This document shows, piece by piece, positions 1 through 11,500 of a stretch of DNA of 64,000 bases. The notes beneath the pieces were generated by a model that searched no databases, was not told where the DNA came from, and saw only the letters and a program-made list of their open reading frames with translations. Positions within the stretch are counted from its first letter, which is position 1, and each line of letters begins with the position of its first letter. Made by a program: the position numbers and the translations under genes. Source of the DNA: Colius striatus (taxonomy: Eukaryota; Chordata; Aves; Coliiformes; Coliidae); the NCBI RefSeq assembly GCF_028858725.1, contig NC_084759.1, positions 86,844,944 to 86,908,943 of the forward strand, in the 5' to 3' direction.

Positions 1-360
1 CTGAAGTACATGCCACACCCCAGGTTGGTTTCTCGGTCTAATAGCCAAACACAGCCATAATACAGTTCAGGCCCTTAGAATCAAGATTGATTTGATTCTT
101 TAGAAATGCACCTTATTGTTTAAAAGCAGGACCCCTGCTCTTCTAATGTTTTAAACACTGTGAACTTTCAGAATGTGTTTATTGTATTAGTTTTGTATTG
201 TAGATTATGATAGAAACTAGATTTTGTAGCTTTTTAAAAGCAATGATAATACTAAGCTTCATAGTGGCAGAACAAACTCTATGTATATCCATATTGTGAA
301 TATTAAAGCTGTGATTATATTTTGCCTTAAATAAAAGCCCAACCTTGAAAAGTGTGATTT
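1..360 (+). other. Probable 3' UTR end of an upstream gene
   Basis: AT-rich non-coding sequence with no convincing ORF that ends in a good cleavage/polyadenylation arrangement: AATAAA at 330-335 followed by U/GU-rich sequence (about 351-385). The XK CpG island begins about 1.4 kb further on. In human synteny the gene upstream of XK on the same strand is LANCL3, so this may be its terminal 3' UTR. That identity is inference from gene order, because no coding sequence of it is present. Confidence 0.45.
330..335 (+). terminator. Poly(A) signal AATAAA
   Basis: Canonical hexamer followed 15-50 bases later by GU/U-rich sequence, as expected for a downstream cleavage-factor element. It would end a + strand transcript entering the window from the left. 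A chance hexamer in AT-rich DNA cannot be excluded. Confidence 0.45.
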
Positions 361-1600
361 TACATTGGTTTGCTTATTTCTGTACTCACCTATCATAGTG
401 CTGGCAGCTTTTCCTTCTGGAGCAGTCATGACTCAGGTCTCCAAAAGCTTTTCAGTGGCACTGTGTTATCAAAGGTAAAAGCCTTCACCTGAGAGAAAAT
501 ATCCAGGCTGCACATAGCAATTAGGTAACACTGCCTCATGGTAGTTTCCCATGAGATCGGACAAGACAAGTTGGTTTTGGCTTGTAGATTAAAGTTTCCC
601 ACTTGAGTGTTTATTTTCAGGCCGCTTAAATCTCAGGACACATGTCTGCTTTCCGGAAAGGCCCCTGCACTTCCAGTGAAGGGTACTAGAGCATTAAATT
701 CAACTAAGCCTGCTCATAACAAGGTGACCATCATGAGCTGAGCTCAGCCAGACGTGACGAATGGCACACCAGATTTGGAAGTGCAGCAGCTTAAGAAATG
801 ACCCAAACAAAGTGTCATTAGCCCTTTTTTTTCCCTTTTTTAAATAAATTTTGTGACAACCTAAGTTGCAGTACAGAGTCATAGCAGACATACAGAAGCA
901 GCCATTAGTGTTAGCCCATTAATAGGCTAATAAGACCTCAAACTTCTTATCTTGCTTTCCGGTTGTGCTCCTGGTAGGTCTCAGGTCTGTAGCTGACCTG
1001 CACATGCAGATCTGCAGTTATCTGGGAACATGTAAGGAGAAACAAGATCTATCAGGGCAGCCATTGAGCCAGCTGAGCATGAACCAAGTGCCTGCATTGA
1101 GAGAAGTAGCGGTGATTGCAGACTCCCCCTGTGCAGGATTACAGGCACTGTCTGTGCACCCTGCCAGGTTCTCAGATTTGTGATGTTGAGAGACTGCAAA
1201 GACTTGTCTTGCCCTCAGACTATTTTGCCTTCTGCTGTTTGTCCATGCAGGCATCGGTGATACTGCTAGGGTGACCTTGTGTGTGTCCAGAATGGGTCCA
1301 GAGCTTTCATGACAAGGGAGAAAGGCATGGGGTGGTCTTTTGGCTCCTGCTGCTGAATGGGGAAGGCCTGGGGACAGTGCGCAGATGTTGCTGGCCAACA
1401 GCTAGTGTCACACAAGGGCTTTGTGTTTTGTGATCCTAGGAACTTTTGAAGGAGAGGGCCTGACAAACAAGGGTAACTGCCACCTGACACAGTGGTAAAG
1501 GGCACCTCTGCCAGCCGGCTTGCTAACATGGTAGGGAGGTCTCTGAAGTAGGAGCATCACAGGAGGCTTACCAGGACTCACACCTCACTTCCCCCTCCCT
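361..1600. other. Spacer between upstream gene end and XK promoter
   Basis: No gene, recognisable repeat or splice-consistent exon was seen. The short ORFs on both strands are mutually overlapping and have no family resemblance. Confidence 0.5.
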
Positions 1601-1779
1601 TTTTTTTTAATCGGATGCCCCTCAGCCTTTCCTGTTGCACAAGCTCATCTTCTTCCAGGTGCAGGACTTTGCCCATGCCTCCTCCTTTCAGGCTATTTCT
1701 CCCAGCCGCGGAGCTCCTCCTGAGAAGCAACTCCACCTTTCCAACGACCCATCCACGGTTCAGCTGCGATTTTATGACC

Positions 1780-2560
1780 AAAGCAGACGTGACGAGGCGG
1801 GGAGTGCTCCCGATGCGCTACGGCGAGCTCCCTCCCTCTAACGCCAGCCCGGCCGCCGCCGCCAGGGCCGAGCCCCGGGGACACCTGCACCGGGTGCCCG
1901 GGGCCGGGTTTGGGGTTGGGCCGGGCCGGGCCGCCCCGGGCGGCGGCGGCGGCACTGCTGAGCGCGGTAGCTGCGCGGCGGCTCCCCCTAGTGGGCGCGG
2001 TGCGTCGCGGCCGCTGGGCTGGGCGGGGCGGGCCGGGCCGGGCCGGGGCGCGCCTGCCTCAGCGGCGACAACGCGCCCGGCGGGGAGTGGCGGTGCGGGC
2101 GGCGATGAAATTCCCGGGCTCCGTTCTCGTCTCCCTCGTCCTTTTCGTGGCCGAGACGTTGGCCGCCCTGTGCCTGAGCGGTGCGTACCGTGCGGCGGGG
2201 GACCGCATGTGGCAGTGGCTGACGCTGCTCTTCGCTCTCCTGCCCTGCGCTCTGGTGCAGCTCAGCTTGGTCTTCATCCACCGCGACGTGAGCCGGGACC
2301 GCCCGCTGGTGCTGCTGCTGCACCTCCTGCAGCTGGGGCCCCTCGTCAGGTCGGTGAGTCCCGTTCCGTCCCGTCGCAGCGCAGCGGCCGGCCAGGGCGA
2401 GCCCCGGGATGCCGGCGGTGCCCCGGCTCCGGCCTCCGCACTGTGCCGTGCGGGGCGCACCCGCTCCCGGGCGGCCGCTGCCGCATCCTTCCCCGTCTCG
2501 GTTCTGAAGCTGTGGGAGGAACAGTTCCCTTTTGGCAATGCCTCCGGGCAGAAGCGTGGT
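1780..2560. promoter_or_regulatory. XK: CpG island / promoter region of XK
   Basis: A sharp rise in G+C and CpG density compared with AT-rich flanks, covering the first coding exon of XK. It contains an Sp1-type GC box (gggcgggg at 2021-2028) and two runs of ggccg repeats (about 1920-1937 and 2031-2046). No TATA box is evident, so a dispersed CpG-island promoter is likely. The transcription start cannot be fixed from sequence alone. Several ATGs upstream of the XK start lie in a different reading frame (for example 1813). Confidence 0.75.
2105..2349 (+). CDS. XK: XK coding exon 1
   Basis: Encodes residues 1-81 plus two bases of Arg82. The ATG at 2105 is the first in-frame start in the open stretch and matches the family N-terminus; it has a purine at -3. 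The exon holds two hydrophobic segments and the conserved [20 protein letters not shown] stretch. The donor is CAG|GTCGGT at 2350, chosen because it alone keeps frame with exon 2 (Arg82 = AG+G). A better-looking donor, GTGAGT, sits four bases downstream at 2354 but would shift the frame. Confidence 0.95.
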
Positions 2561-5500
2561 ACTTCCCTACCTGCGGTGAGCCCTGGGCACTGGGGAAGTG
2601 GGGCTCAGCACCTGCCGAGGGGCAGGTGGCAGGCAGGCAGCTGGGGCGAGCCTGCTTCCCTCCCCGCTGGCCTTGTCCGTGTGGCTTTTCACAGATGATT
2701 CTGGCTGTTCACTGCTGGCTTATCCGTTAGACTTTACACAGAGGTTACTTACAAGAGAGAATGGAAGACTTACTCCATTGCTAGTTTAAAACCGTGATGG
2801 TACCTGTCCCATCTGTGCTTCCTAGGAATACCAGTAATGCTTTTCTTTCCAAAAGTGAGCTCCTTGCCCCACATTGCTTGGGAGGCTTCTCAGCTTCAAC
2901 TTCTGTCAGAAAATAACCTTAGGGGAAAAAAAATACACAGAAGAAACAAAAGAATAGAAAGATGAAAACTCACAAAGTGGTGACACCCCATTGGAAAATG
3001 TTTGCCTTTCATTTTAAATTTATTTTCAAAACTTTTATTTAAAAAGAAAGGGAATTAAATGTTGTATCTCTGTAGCAGAGGCTAGGAGAAGTATCTCCAA
3101 GTTCTTGAAATTCCAGGACAGCGTGGAAAAGGAAGATTTGTTCACACAAATGAAGGTGAGCAGTTTGGATGTTACAAAACGTTTTAAGCTTAAAAACCAT
3201 TTTATTTCTCCATAGCCATGTCTGCATTTGTTTTTTAGTTTAATAATTTAAAGATATTTTAATTTATGCCTTAACCATCAAGTTCTTGAAGAGCCCTGAT
3301 TTTCTAAAAGCTAAGAACAAAATACTTTCATATTCTTTGGAAAATAAGAGTGGAACCAAAAAGAAAGCAACTATCAAAATAAAAATTATGGTAATGATTT
3401 GTCATTCTAAATCATCTTCTTGAAGTAAGACAAGGGAAAACACATCACATCAAGCTGCAAGATGGGAAGAAGCAAACCAAAGAATGTAAGCAAAAAAACC
3501 AAATTAAAGGATTTTCTTTCTAATTATCTGGAAGAGACATAGACTTCTGCTTTGACCTTAATCACCAAGTATGATTTCACTTTCTCTTTCTTTCTCAACA
3601 TTGGGTTTATCTGTGTACAACAGGACTCACCGTGTGCAGAACATGCTTTCTGCCGTATTGGCAAGCTCCAGCTGCAGTTGCTACTGTAAAACTAGTGGGT
3701 CTATGGAATCTCCCTCCCCATTGTTTGAATGTGGCACCAGCCTTGCACTTCTGCCTTTCTCAAAGATTAACCAACTTAGCACTTCCAGGAGGTCTGAAGA
3801 TGTTCTGGAATAGGCATTGCAGTATGCCTATGCCACAGTCCCCATGGCATCCCTTAGACAGTATGAAGCAATGCATGTTAAACTCTCTCTCTAGACCCAG
3901 GGTAACTGGAATTATAATTAAAAGAGGGTAGTACACCTGTGGCTCCTGAAAAACTTATTTCCTGCTAAAGGCCAGAAGGACTTTACAAAAAAGAGGAACA
4001 GTTTTCTAGAAAACTACCTCTCTTTAGACTTGGGGAAATGTATGTTTGTATGAAGTGTGGGAAGGGGAAGTCACTGGTTTGAGACAGATTTTAAAGGTCT
4101 TTGTTTTTCTCTTCCTTGCCTTCATATCCACTGCCACTAAACATCATTGTATCCATCAGAAGAAAATGATCACTGCCCATCAGGTGCAGGTCTGTGCTTT
4201 CAGCACATTAAATACCTTTCCCAGCTTTGCACAGGAGGTTTTCTATTCTCTGTGGACTGGAATATGCACAAGTCTAGCTAGAAAGAGAGATGTTTTCGGT
4301 CTGTGCCATCACTGAGTCTTTAAGGATTTTAAGCTGAAAAGGCCTGTTGTTCCTGGAGACATTTTGTCCCATCCCTTTAGGCAAACCTTTGCTCTTTTGC
4401 ACCAGCGTCCAGCAGCCGTTAGTCATCTGCTTCCCCAGTATGAAGCCTCATTCCATCCCCTTTGCTTGGTGTATCTCACTGGCACAGCCCAGGGCCTTTT
4501 AGGGAATGCTGGGTCAAATTAGGTTAAGTAGGCCACACAGAGAGTAGAGCCACCCCAGGGTCTGTCTGCTTGTGGCATCAGGACAAAATGTTGCACCTGT
4601 AGGCTCACACTACAGCAGAAGGCAGTTTGGTTTGGCTGGCTTTGGAAAAGCTGACACAGCCTTTGTAACTACCCCTGTTGGATTTGTGACATGGCACAGG
4701 AGAGTTGGTATTTCTCTCTTAGGACTCAAATACCGAAATATCAGTGCACTGGTACACAGACAGCTCATATATGTTGTGTGAGTTTTCTCCAGATGTTTTT
4801 CTTCCTTTTTTTCTTAAAAAGTTAAGTTTACGTTTTGGGGAATGATACGAAAATATCTTGTTGGGGAAGGAGGGTATTTAGCTTTGCAAGCCAAATGATC
4901 TAGCCTATTTTGAATCTTCTGTGTGATGGGGGGAAAAAAGTACATTCTCTTATAAAACCTTATTGGTTACCACCACCTTCTCCAAACACCCACACTCCAC
5001 CTGTTCAGGAGGCACTGCTGCTGCCACTGGAAGCACTAAAATTAGGAAGCATCCTTCCTCCTGGAGAGAACCTTTGCTGTACTGGGAGAATACTGTTAGA
5101 TGCACGCTTTTTAAATTCCTTTTCCCACTCCCTAAGAGTTACTCTATAAATTATACCAAATTTCTAGAGAAAGATTCCTGCCCCCATTGGTGGCCTGGCT
5201 CAGATCCCCAGGATGTTCCAGCAGAGAGTTGGCTGGAACAAAGTGACTGCAGGTTTCTGGGCATGGTGGGGGATCCTGCAGCGTTTCAGGTCAGTGACAC
5301 TCCTTGTGAGCACACTAATTTGCATGCCTAGAAAATATATTTGGATACTTTCTCTTTTTTTTTTTTTTAAAGGAGTTTCTTTTGCCGCAAAGTATATTAG
5401 AACACACAAAAAAAGTGTGAAATGGTAGCCAGTGTCAATGAGAGATTTAATACGTTTTTCTTTTCTTTAGAGAAGACCATGCTGGGCTTTTTTGGCTCAT

Positions 5501-8500
5501 TATGAGCCGCTCCTGAGCCAAGGACTGTCTCTTTGTTCCCCCTTCATTCACCTTAGGTGCTGCCACAATTCCAATAAATAAGAAGTGGGTGTATTTTTGC
5601 TAGTGTACTGCTCCACACTTAGGGATTTGTTCCAAGTGCAAATAAATCTTCATGAAGGGTGCCAGGAAAACCTCTATTAATTTTTTTGCCCTTTTCTGTT
5701 CTGCAAGCAATGAGGTGAGGAGTGCAGATTCCCAACAAACTGACTTGAACAGTTGGAGCCAACAGTCATGAGCAGGGGGTGTTGGTGTTCCGGTACTGTA
5801 AGTCTGCTGGACGTGGTAGTTCCCTGCCATCCAATTTACTGAAGATAGTACTGAAGTGGCATATCCAGAAAGGACTGGTGTGAACTTGTCAGTCCTTTCT
5901 TCAGATAGCAGCTTCATGGAGAGGAAAGCAAAGTGACTATTCACGTCTTTGAAACTACCATTCTAAGTGCTCCCTTAGCTGAATGTGGGCCTACAGACTC
6001 CTCCTTATGAGGGACATGCAGTTAGGAGATGGCTCTGTCTGCAGGATGATAAACTTCTCTTGTGAAAAAAATCAATATATAACAGGCCCCTATGCAAACA
6101 CATGTTGTCCTCAGATTTTAATGGAACAGGGGTATAAACAATAGACTTTTTTTTTAATGGGATTAGGCTTTGTTTCTCAAGGCATAAGGGGAAACAATTA
6201 ACGTGTGTCTGTACTCTGTAGACAGCAACAAAGCAGATGCGGTAGGAAGTTTGCATCAAACTGCCAGAGGACCTGCTATTACAGCCAAAATTAGGTTCTG
6301 TAAGCTGCAGGAAGTAAAAAAAAAAAACCAAAAACCAAAACCAAATCCAGACAAAAACCAAAAAAACCCACAATCAAAACCTTCAAAAACCAAACAAACA
6401 AAAAATTAAAACCAACCCTCTCCTAAAATACCCCAGAACATAATACCTTATAAGCTTTAATTATCAGAGTAATTAAATTTTGGGCAACTGATTCTGCAGT
6501 TTGAAATCTAACAAGAATGCAGATAATGCTTCAGTCATGTTGTACAGAGGCATTATCTCTCAGGGGTTGTCTCTCCTAGTGACTTGCTTTACAGTTCAAA
6601 ATAGCACAGGTCTATAAGTCTCTCTTCCTGGTAGGACCTCCACTAACAGACCTTACTGTAGGTGATTCCACTGGCTCTAAACTTCACAACTGTTGACAAA
6701 TCTCCCTCTTTTCCAGAGGGAAGAATATGCCTAGACTCTCTCCAGGCTTTTTTGTTTGTTTGTTTATTTTATTCTTGAGTAGATATGTAACATGTCCATC
6801 ATGGGATGAACAGAAAGTCAGTGCAGATGGAAGGTAGAACAATGAGTGGGGAACAAATCTTTGTGTGACAGAGGTAAGTAAAGCTGCAGGAATAATATAA
6901 GGGTTTTTAACATTTCTCTAAATAAAATCAATTATTAAAGAACAATTCATCAGAGAAACCTGCTTGTACATTTGCAATGAGTGTGTGTGGATAGGCCTCT
7001 TGACTAGACATTTGCTCTTGGAGCCCTTGTTGGCTGTGGGAACTTCCCTTTTTTTTGCCTTCTGCCTCTTCACACCACTGTTATATTGCCTGTATTTAAA
7101 TCCCACACATCCATGATAAAAAGAGGGAATGAGGTACTTGCTCTCAGCAGGCATATAGGGATCAGATTATTCCTCCTACTGACTGTGTAGAAGACAAATG
7201 TGTTGCTGCTGAATCACTCCTCACAGGCACCATCAGGATCCTTGAAAAAGTATAGCTCTTCTGTCTGCCAAGATTTGGTAGCAGAGGAGAAAGCAGCACC
7301 ATCTTTTTCTTACCTCTTAACTTTTTTTTCCCTTCAGAGTAGTTTTGGTTCCTTCAGAGCCTGTACTGCAACTGTCATTGCTTTACATGCAGTGAAGATG
7401 GCCAGCTGTGTGCCTTCTGCTGGTGATGCCATGTGAGAATTGGTTGAAATAGCCCCAGACATCATTGTACTGCAGGAGACACATTGTGCAGAAGTTGAGA
7501 TCTCTCACTCTTGTTCCTCTGGAGTGGAGTAGCAATGATCAGTAGGCAACTGGGGCTGCTGGGGAATTCCCCGTTCTGTAGCAGTTTGTAATAATAAATA
7601 ATAAACTAGCCATGAGCCAGCAATGAGGGCAACAAGCTCGCCCTCGTGGGCCAATGGCATCCTTGGATGCATCAAGAAGAGTGTGGCCAGCAGGTCAACA
7701 AGAGGTTCTTCTCCCCCTCTACTCTGCCCTGGTGAGGCCTCATCTGGAGTCCTGTGTCCAGTTCTGGGCTCCTCAACTCAAGTGGGACAGGGAAGTGCTG
7801 GAGAGAGTCCAGGGCTACCAAGATGATCAGGAGACTGGAGCATCTTTCTTGTGAGGAAAGGCTGCGGGAACTGGGGCTGTTTAGTCTGGAAAAGAGGAGA
7901 CTAAGGGGAGATCTCATTAATATTTACAAATATCTAAAGGGTGGGTGTCAGGAGGTTGGGGCATCTCTTTTTTCTATAGTAGCTAGCAACAGGGCAAGGG
8001 GTAATGGGATGAAGCTGGAACACAAAAAGTTCCATTTAAACATACGAAAAACTATTTCACTGTGAGAGTGACGGAGCAGTGGCACAGGCTGCCCAGAGGG
8101 GTTGTGGAGTCTCCTTCTTTGGAGGTCTTCAAGACCTGCCTGGACATGTTCCTATGCGACCTGATCTAGGTGAACCTGCTTCTGTGGGGTGGTTCGACTA
8201 GATGAAGGTCCCTTCCACCCCCTACCATTCTATGATTCTATGAAAACTGCCATGAAAGTCACCTTCTTGGATTGTCTCATAGTTGTTTTTCATACGGGGG
8301 CGTTGGACTAGATGATCTCTAAATGTCCCTTCCAGCACCTACCATTCTATGATTCTATAAAAAAAACAACAAAACAGGCCAGTTCATTTAAAGACCAGAT
8401 GCCCAACCCTTCAGAATGCATTTCATAGATAAAATTGTAACAGGTCCATGATCTGAACTGATTCTTCATCACTGTTCTGACCCCTCCACACCTAGATGGT

Positions 8501-11500
8501 TCTTAAGTGTCTATGTGCCTCTTACACACTAGTACTTAAACATTCATTGCAGCTCTTTCTTTCTAGCATACCAGCTGCCACTGTGCTCCTGTCCAAAGCA
8601 GTTGCTTGAGCAATGGCTTTTGCCAGAGTCTTCAGTGGACTTGTTATTTGCCCCAGAAGCCACCACCTCCAGCGACACTCTTGCATGGGTGTCTCTTACA
8701 TCATTAGGGATATAATCTGAATACTTGCACGCACCGTTTTTGTTATTCCATTGTACTGGCAAAAGTTCCCTTTGGTTCTTAGGTTTTGCTCACCGGACCT
8801 TTCATTTCACAGTGAGTTTGCTTTTCTAGGCAGGTGTGACATTTCACATCACAAATAATATACTGCTCCTTAATACCTAGCTAATAAATACTAATGAAAT
8901 GCTTGCTTTAAACCCCAACATTGTGTTGGTTATGGTATTTGCTATAGTCAGTAGTCTTATGAATCTTTTATGGGATTACTGCGTCTTTGTTAGATGGGTC
9001 CCTAGACTACATCTGCTTCTAATCACACACCGCAAGGGTTTGGAGGCTGATGCTGAGATCTCATCTTCTCTAATAACTTCAGACTTGCCCTCGGCTCTGG
9101 ATGAGTAGATGGCTCTGAATACTAAGTGAGATAAAAATGTTCTGGGATCTTTCTTTTGGAATAAAATCAATCTGTTGGTTTCAGAATCTCTGTGGGCTTC
9201 ATAAAGCTGTTGTGCTTTATTAATTTTTCCCACTTTATTTTTGGCTGTGTGAATTCTTTCACGTGAAACAAGACTGGCAGGGACTGAAAAGATTAACAAG
9301 AGGAAGCTAGAAAGTCAGTCACCATTGTGAATGGAAACCTCCAGCACACCAGGCACTTCAAATAGCTTTAGTAATAACGGTAGCTGAAGCCTAGGGAATC
9401 AAGGATAGTACTACAGGATCCTAAAACTGCTCTCCATCTAGAGCAGCTGAAACTTGCTAGTGATCCAGTTAAGGAAAAAAAAAAATGAAGTCAAGTTCAT
9501 TAAAATAAAAACTGATGTGCTTTTATTTGAGTTTTCATCAGTGCTACTTTGCAGTTCGATCTGTGAGCTTTCCCCTAAAATGCCATGACAGACTCTGATT
9601 TGGCAGTTGTTAAAAAAAGCTACGCTGAGAAATAAACAGGAGTTCAAGCTGAGGCAAGCATAGCTCCATGCTTTGTAATTGTGAGATGCTTTTAAATAGC
9701 AGAGAAGCCTTACTTGCATGTTACAAAAACTCATTGGTCGAATCTGACCAGCTGGAGACTCAGAGCTGCTACATTACCACATGTATTACCTACAGAGGCA
9801 ACCAGGTGAAAGAGATGAACCCTAGCAAGCACTGTGGAAGGAGAGAACACAGCACAGCTTGGACTTCATCAGAGGGTGATGCCCACACAAAGAGATCCCA
9901 TGTGTGTTTGGCCACGGAAGGAGATGTGGCTGGAGCTGGTGCTGCAGATCACCCTCGCAGTGGGAGCTTCTCTCCCCAAAGCTGCCCTCCAGGCCAGAAA
10001 CCAGCCTTTACCAGTTCTGCTGCTCACACTACGGTTGTTTTTGTTCTTGAAGCCTGTACCAGTGTTAGGAAAAAATAGAAAACAGATCTATGTCCTCACT
10101 GGGCTTGGAGTTTTATTTTTGAGTGCTTGACGCCACTTACCCTTTGTGGTCCTGCTGTATGTGGACTCCTCCACAGAGTGCCCTGTACCTTATGCAGTGT
10201 GACAGAGTTTTTCTTCCCTCTCGTGTTCCCCTCAGCTTGCAACTTCATGTGTGCCTCAGTAAATCCACACTTATTACTGCTCGGACAAAGCTTCCCCTCT
10301 ACATATCAGGTCTTGATTTGATGTCCAAGCCCATCCTTGACACCTTCATACCCAAGTGGCTGTCCTAGAATAGTTTTCTGAATTTCTTTTCAACCTAAAA
10401 TTAGTCTTTGGAAGAATGTTTCAGAAACTTTCCTTTCTCAGTCTGAGTTGTGTTATCTTCTTTGATACTTAAAGAGCCAGTTTGTCCTTTGGAAGTCAGT
10501 CTGTGGTAAGTTAGACCTACTTAAGGGTGTAACCTACAAGAGAATTTGGTTCCCCTGATATGAAGTACTGCAGCAACTGGAAACACTGCATCTTCTTATT
10601 TAGAGTGTTTTTGCAAGATTGAGCTTTTTATTCCTTAAACAGTGCAATAAACAAAATGAATAAAGTTCTTATTTCTGGATCTAATTTTTAAAGAATGTCA
10701 GTTTCCAGGGATGTGAGGCTCTAAACTGCTTGTTCTCATTATTGTTGCTGTGGCTTGTTATCTCCACTTTGGACCATTGCTTGGTAAAGCAAGAGTTAAG
10801 AGTACAGATGTTTGAGATGTGTGCACCTGCTCATACCCTGAGCTTCTCTCCAACATCTTCAGATATTTTAAGGCAAATGTATGAAAAGTGATTTCATTTC
10901 CATGTCCCATTAGTGTCACAAGTGTATGGATAACAAAAAGAGAAATATGTGAGAATCTGAAGAAACATTTCCAACTTGGGTCCTGTGTTTGCAGCCTATG
11001 AACACTGTGGTGGATGAGTAGTTTAAGGAGCTCAGCAGGACAGCAGAGAGCAAGGGAAGCTCATAGGAAATGACTAAACCTGTTCCTATATCTTGAGTAC
11101 CACAAGGAGTCCAAAGGGCGCTGCCAGAATCATGCCCTCTAGCCACGTGTCGTTCATCTTTTAAAGAGTTAAATCTGTCATATCCCAAATTTACCAAGAG
11201 GAAAAAATATCCAGGCTTTACACCATGAAGAAATGACTTAGGACTCGGTATGTTACAGCTTAAAATACTAAGGAGTGGGAAGACCTATGCTTTACTGTAC
11301 TTCTTTTTTCCTGTTACCCTATTTGCTGCTTTGCTTGTAGGTGTGTGGAAGTCTTTTACATTTACTTCCGTGCTGGCAGAGTTGAAGAGCCATATGTCAG
11401 CATCACGAAGAAGAGACAGATGCCCAAGGATGGGTACTCAGAAGAAATTGAAAAAGAGGTGGGCCAGGCTGAAGGCAAGCTGTGTACCCACAGGTCTGCC

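Larger units (their letters stand above)
2350..11340 (+). other. XK: XK intron 1
   Basis: A phase 2 intron of about 9.0 kb. The first 200 bases are still in the CpG island; the rest is AT-rich. It contains an A-rich CAAAA tract (about 6311-6417) and CR1 LINE pieces at 7605-8243 and 8295-8360. No other gene is supported; the short ORFs within are unconvincing. Confidence 0.85.

Noticed and set aside
1615-2730. 371-codon open frame across the XK CpG island
   Set aside because: Its frame differs from the XK frame, its translation is Pro/Ala/Gly/Arg-rich low complexity and it runs through the XK intron 1 donor. GC-rich DNA has few stops.
7654-8065. Apparent protein genes with conserved blocks
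   Set aside because: They are the decayed reverse-transcriptase C-terminus of a CR1 LINE with a frameshift, not a host gene.
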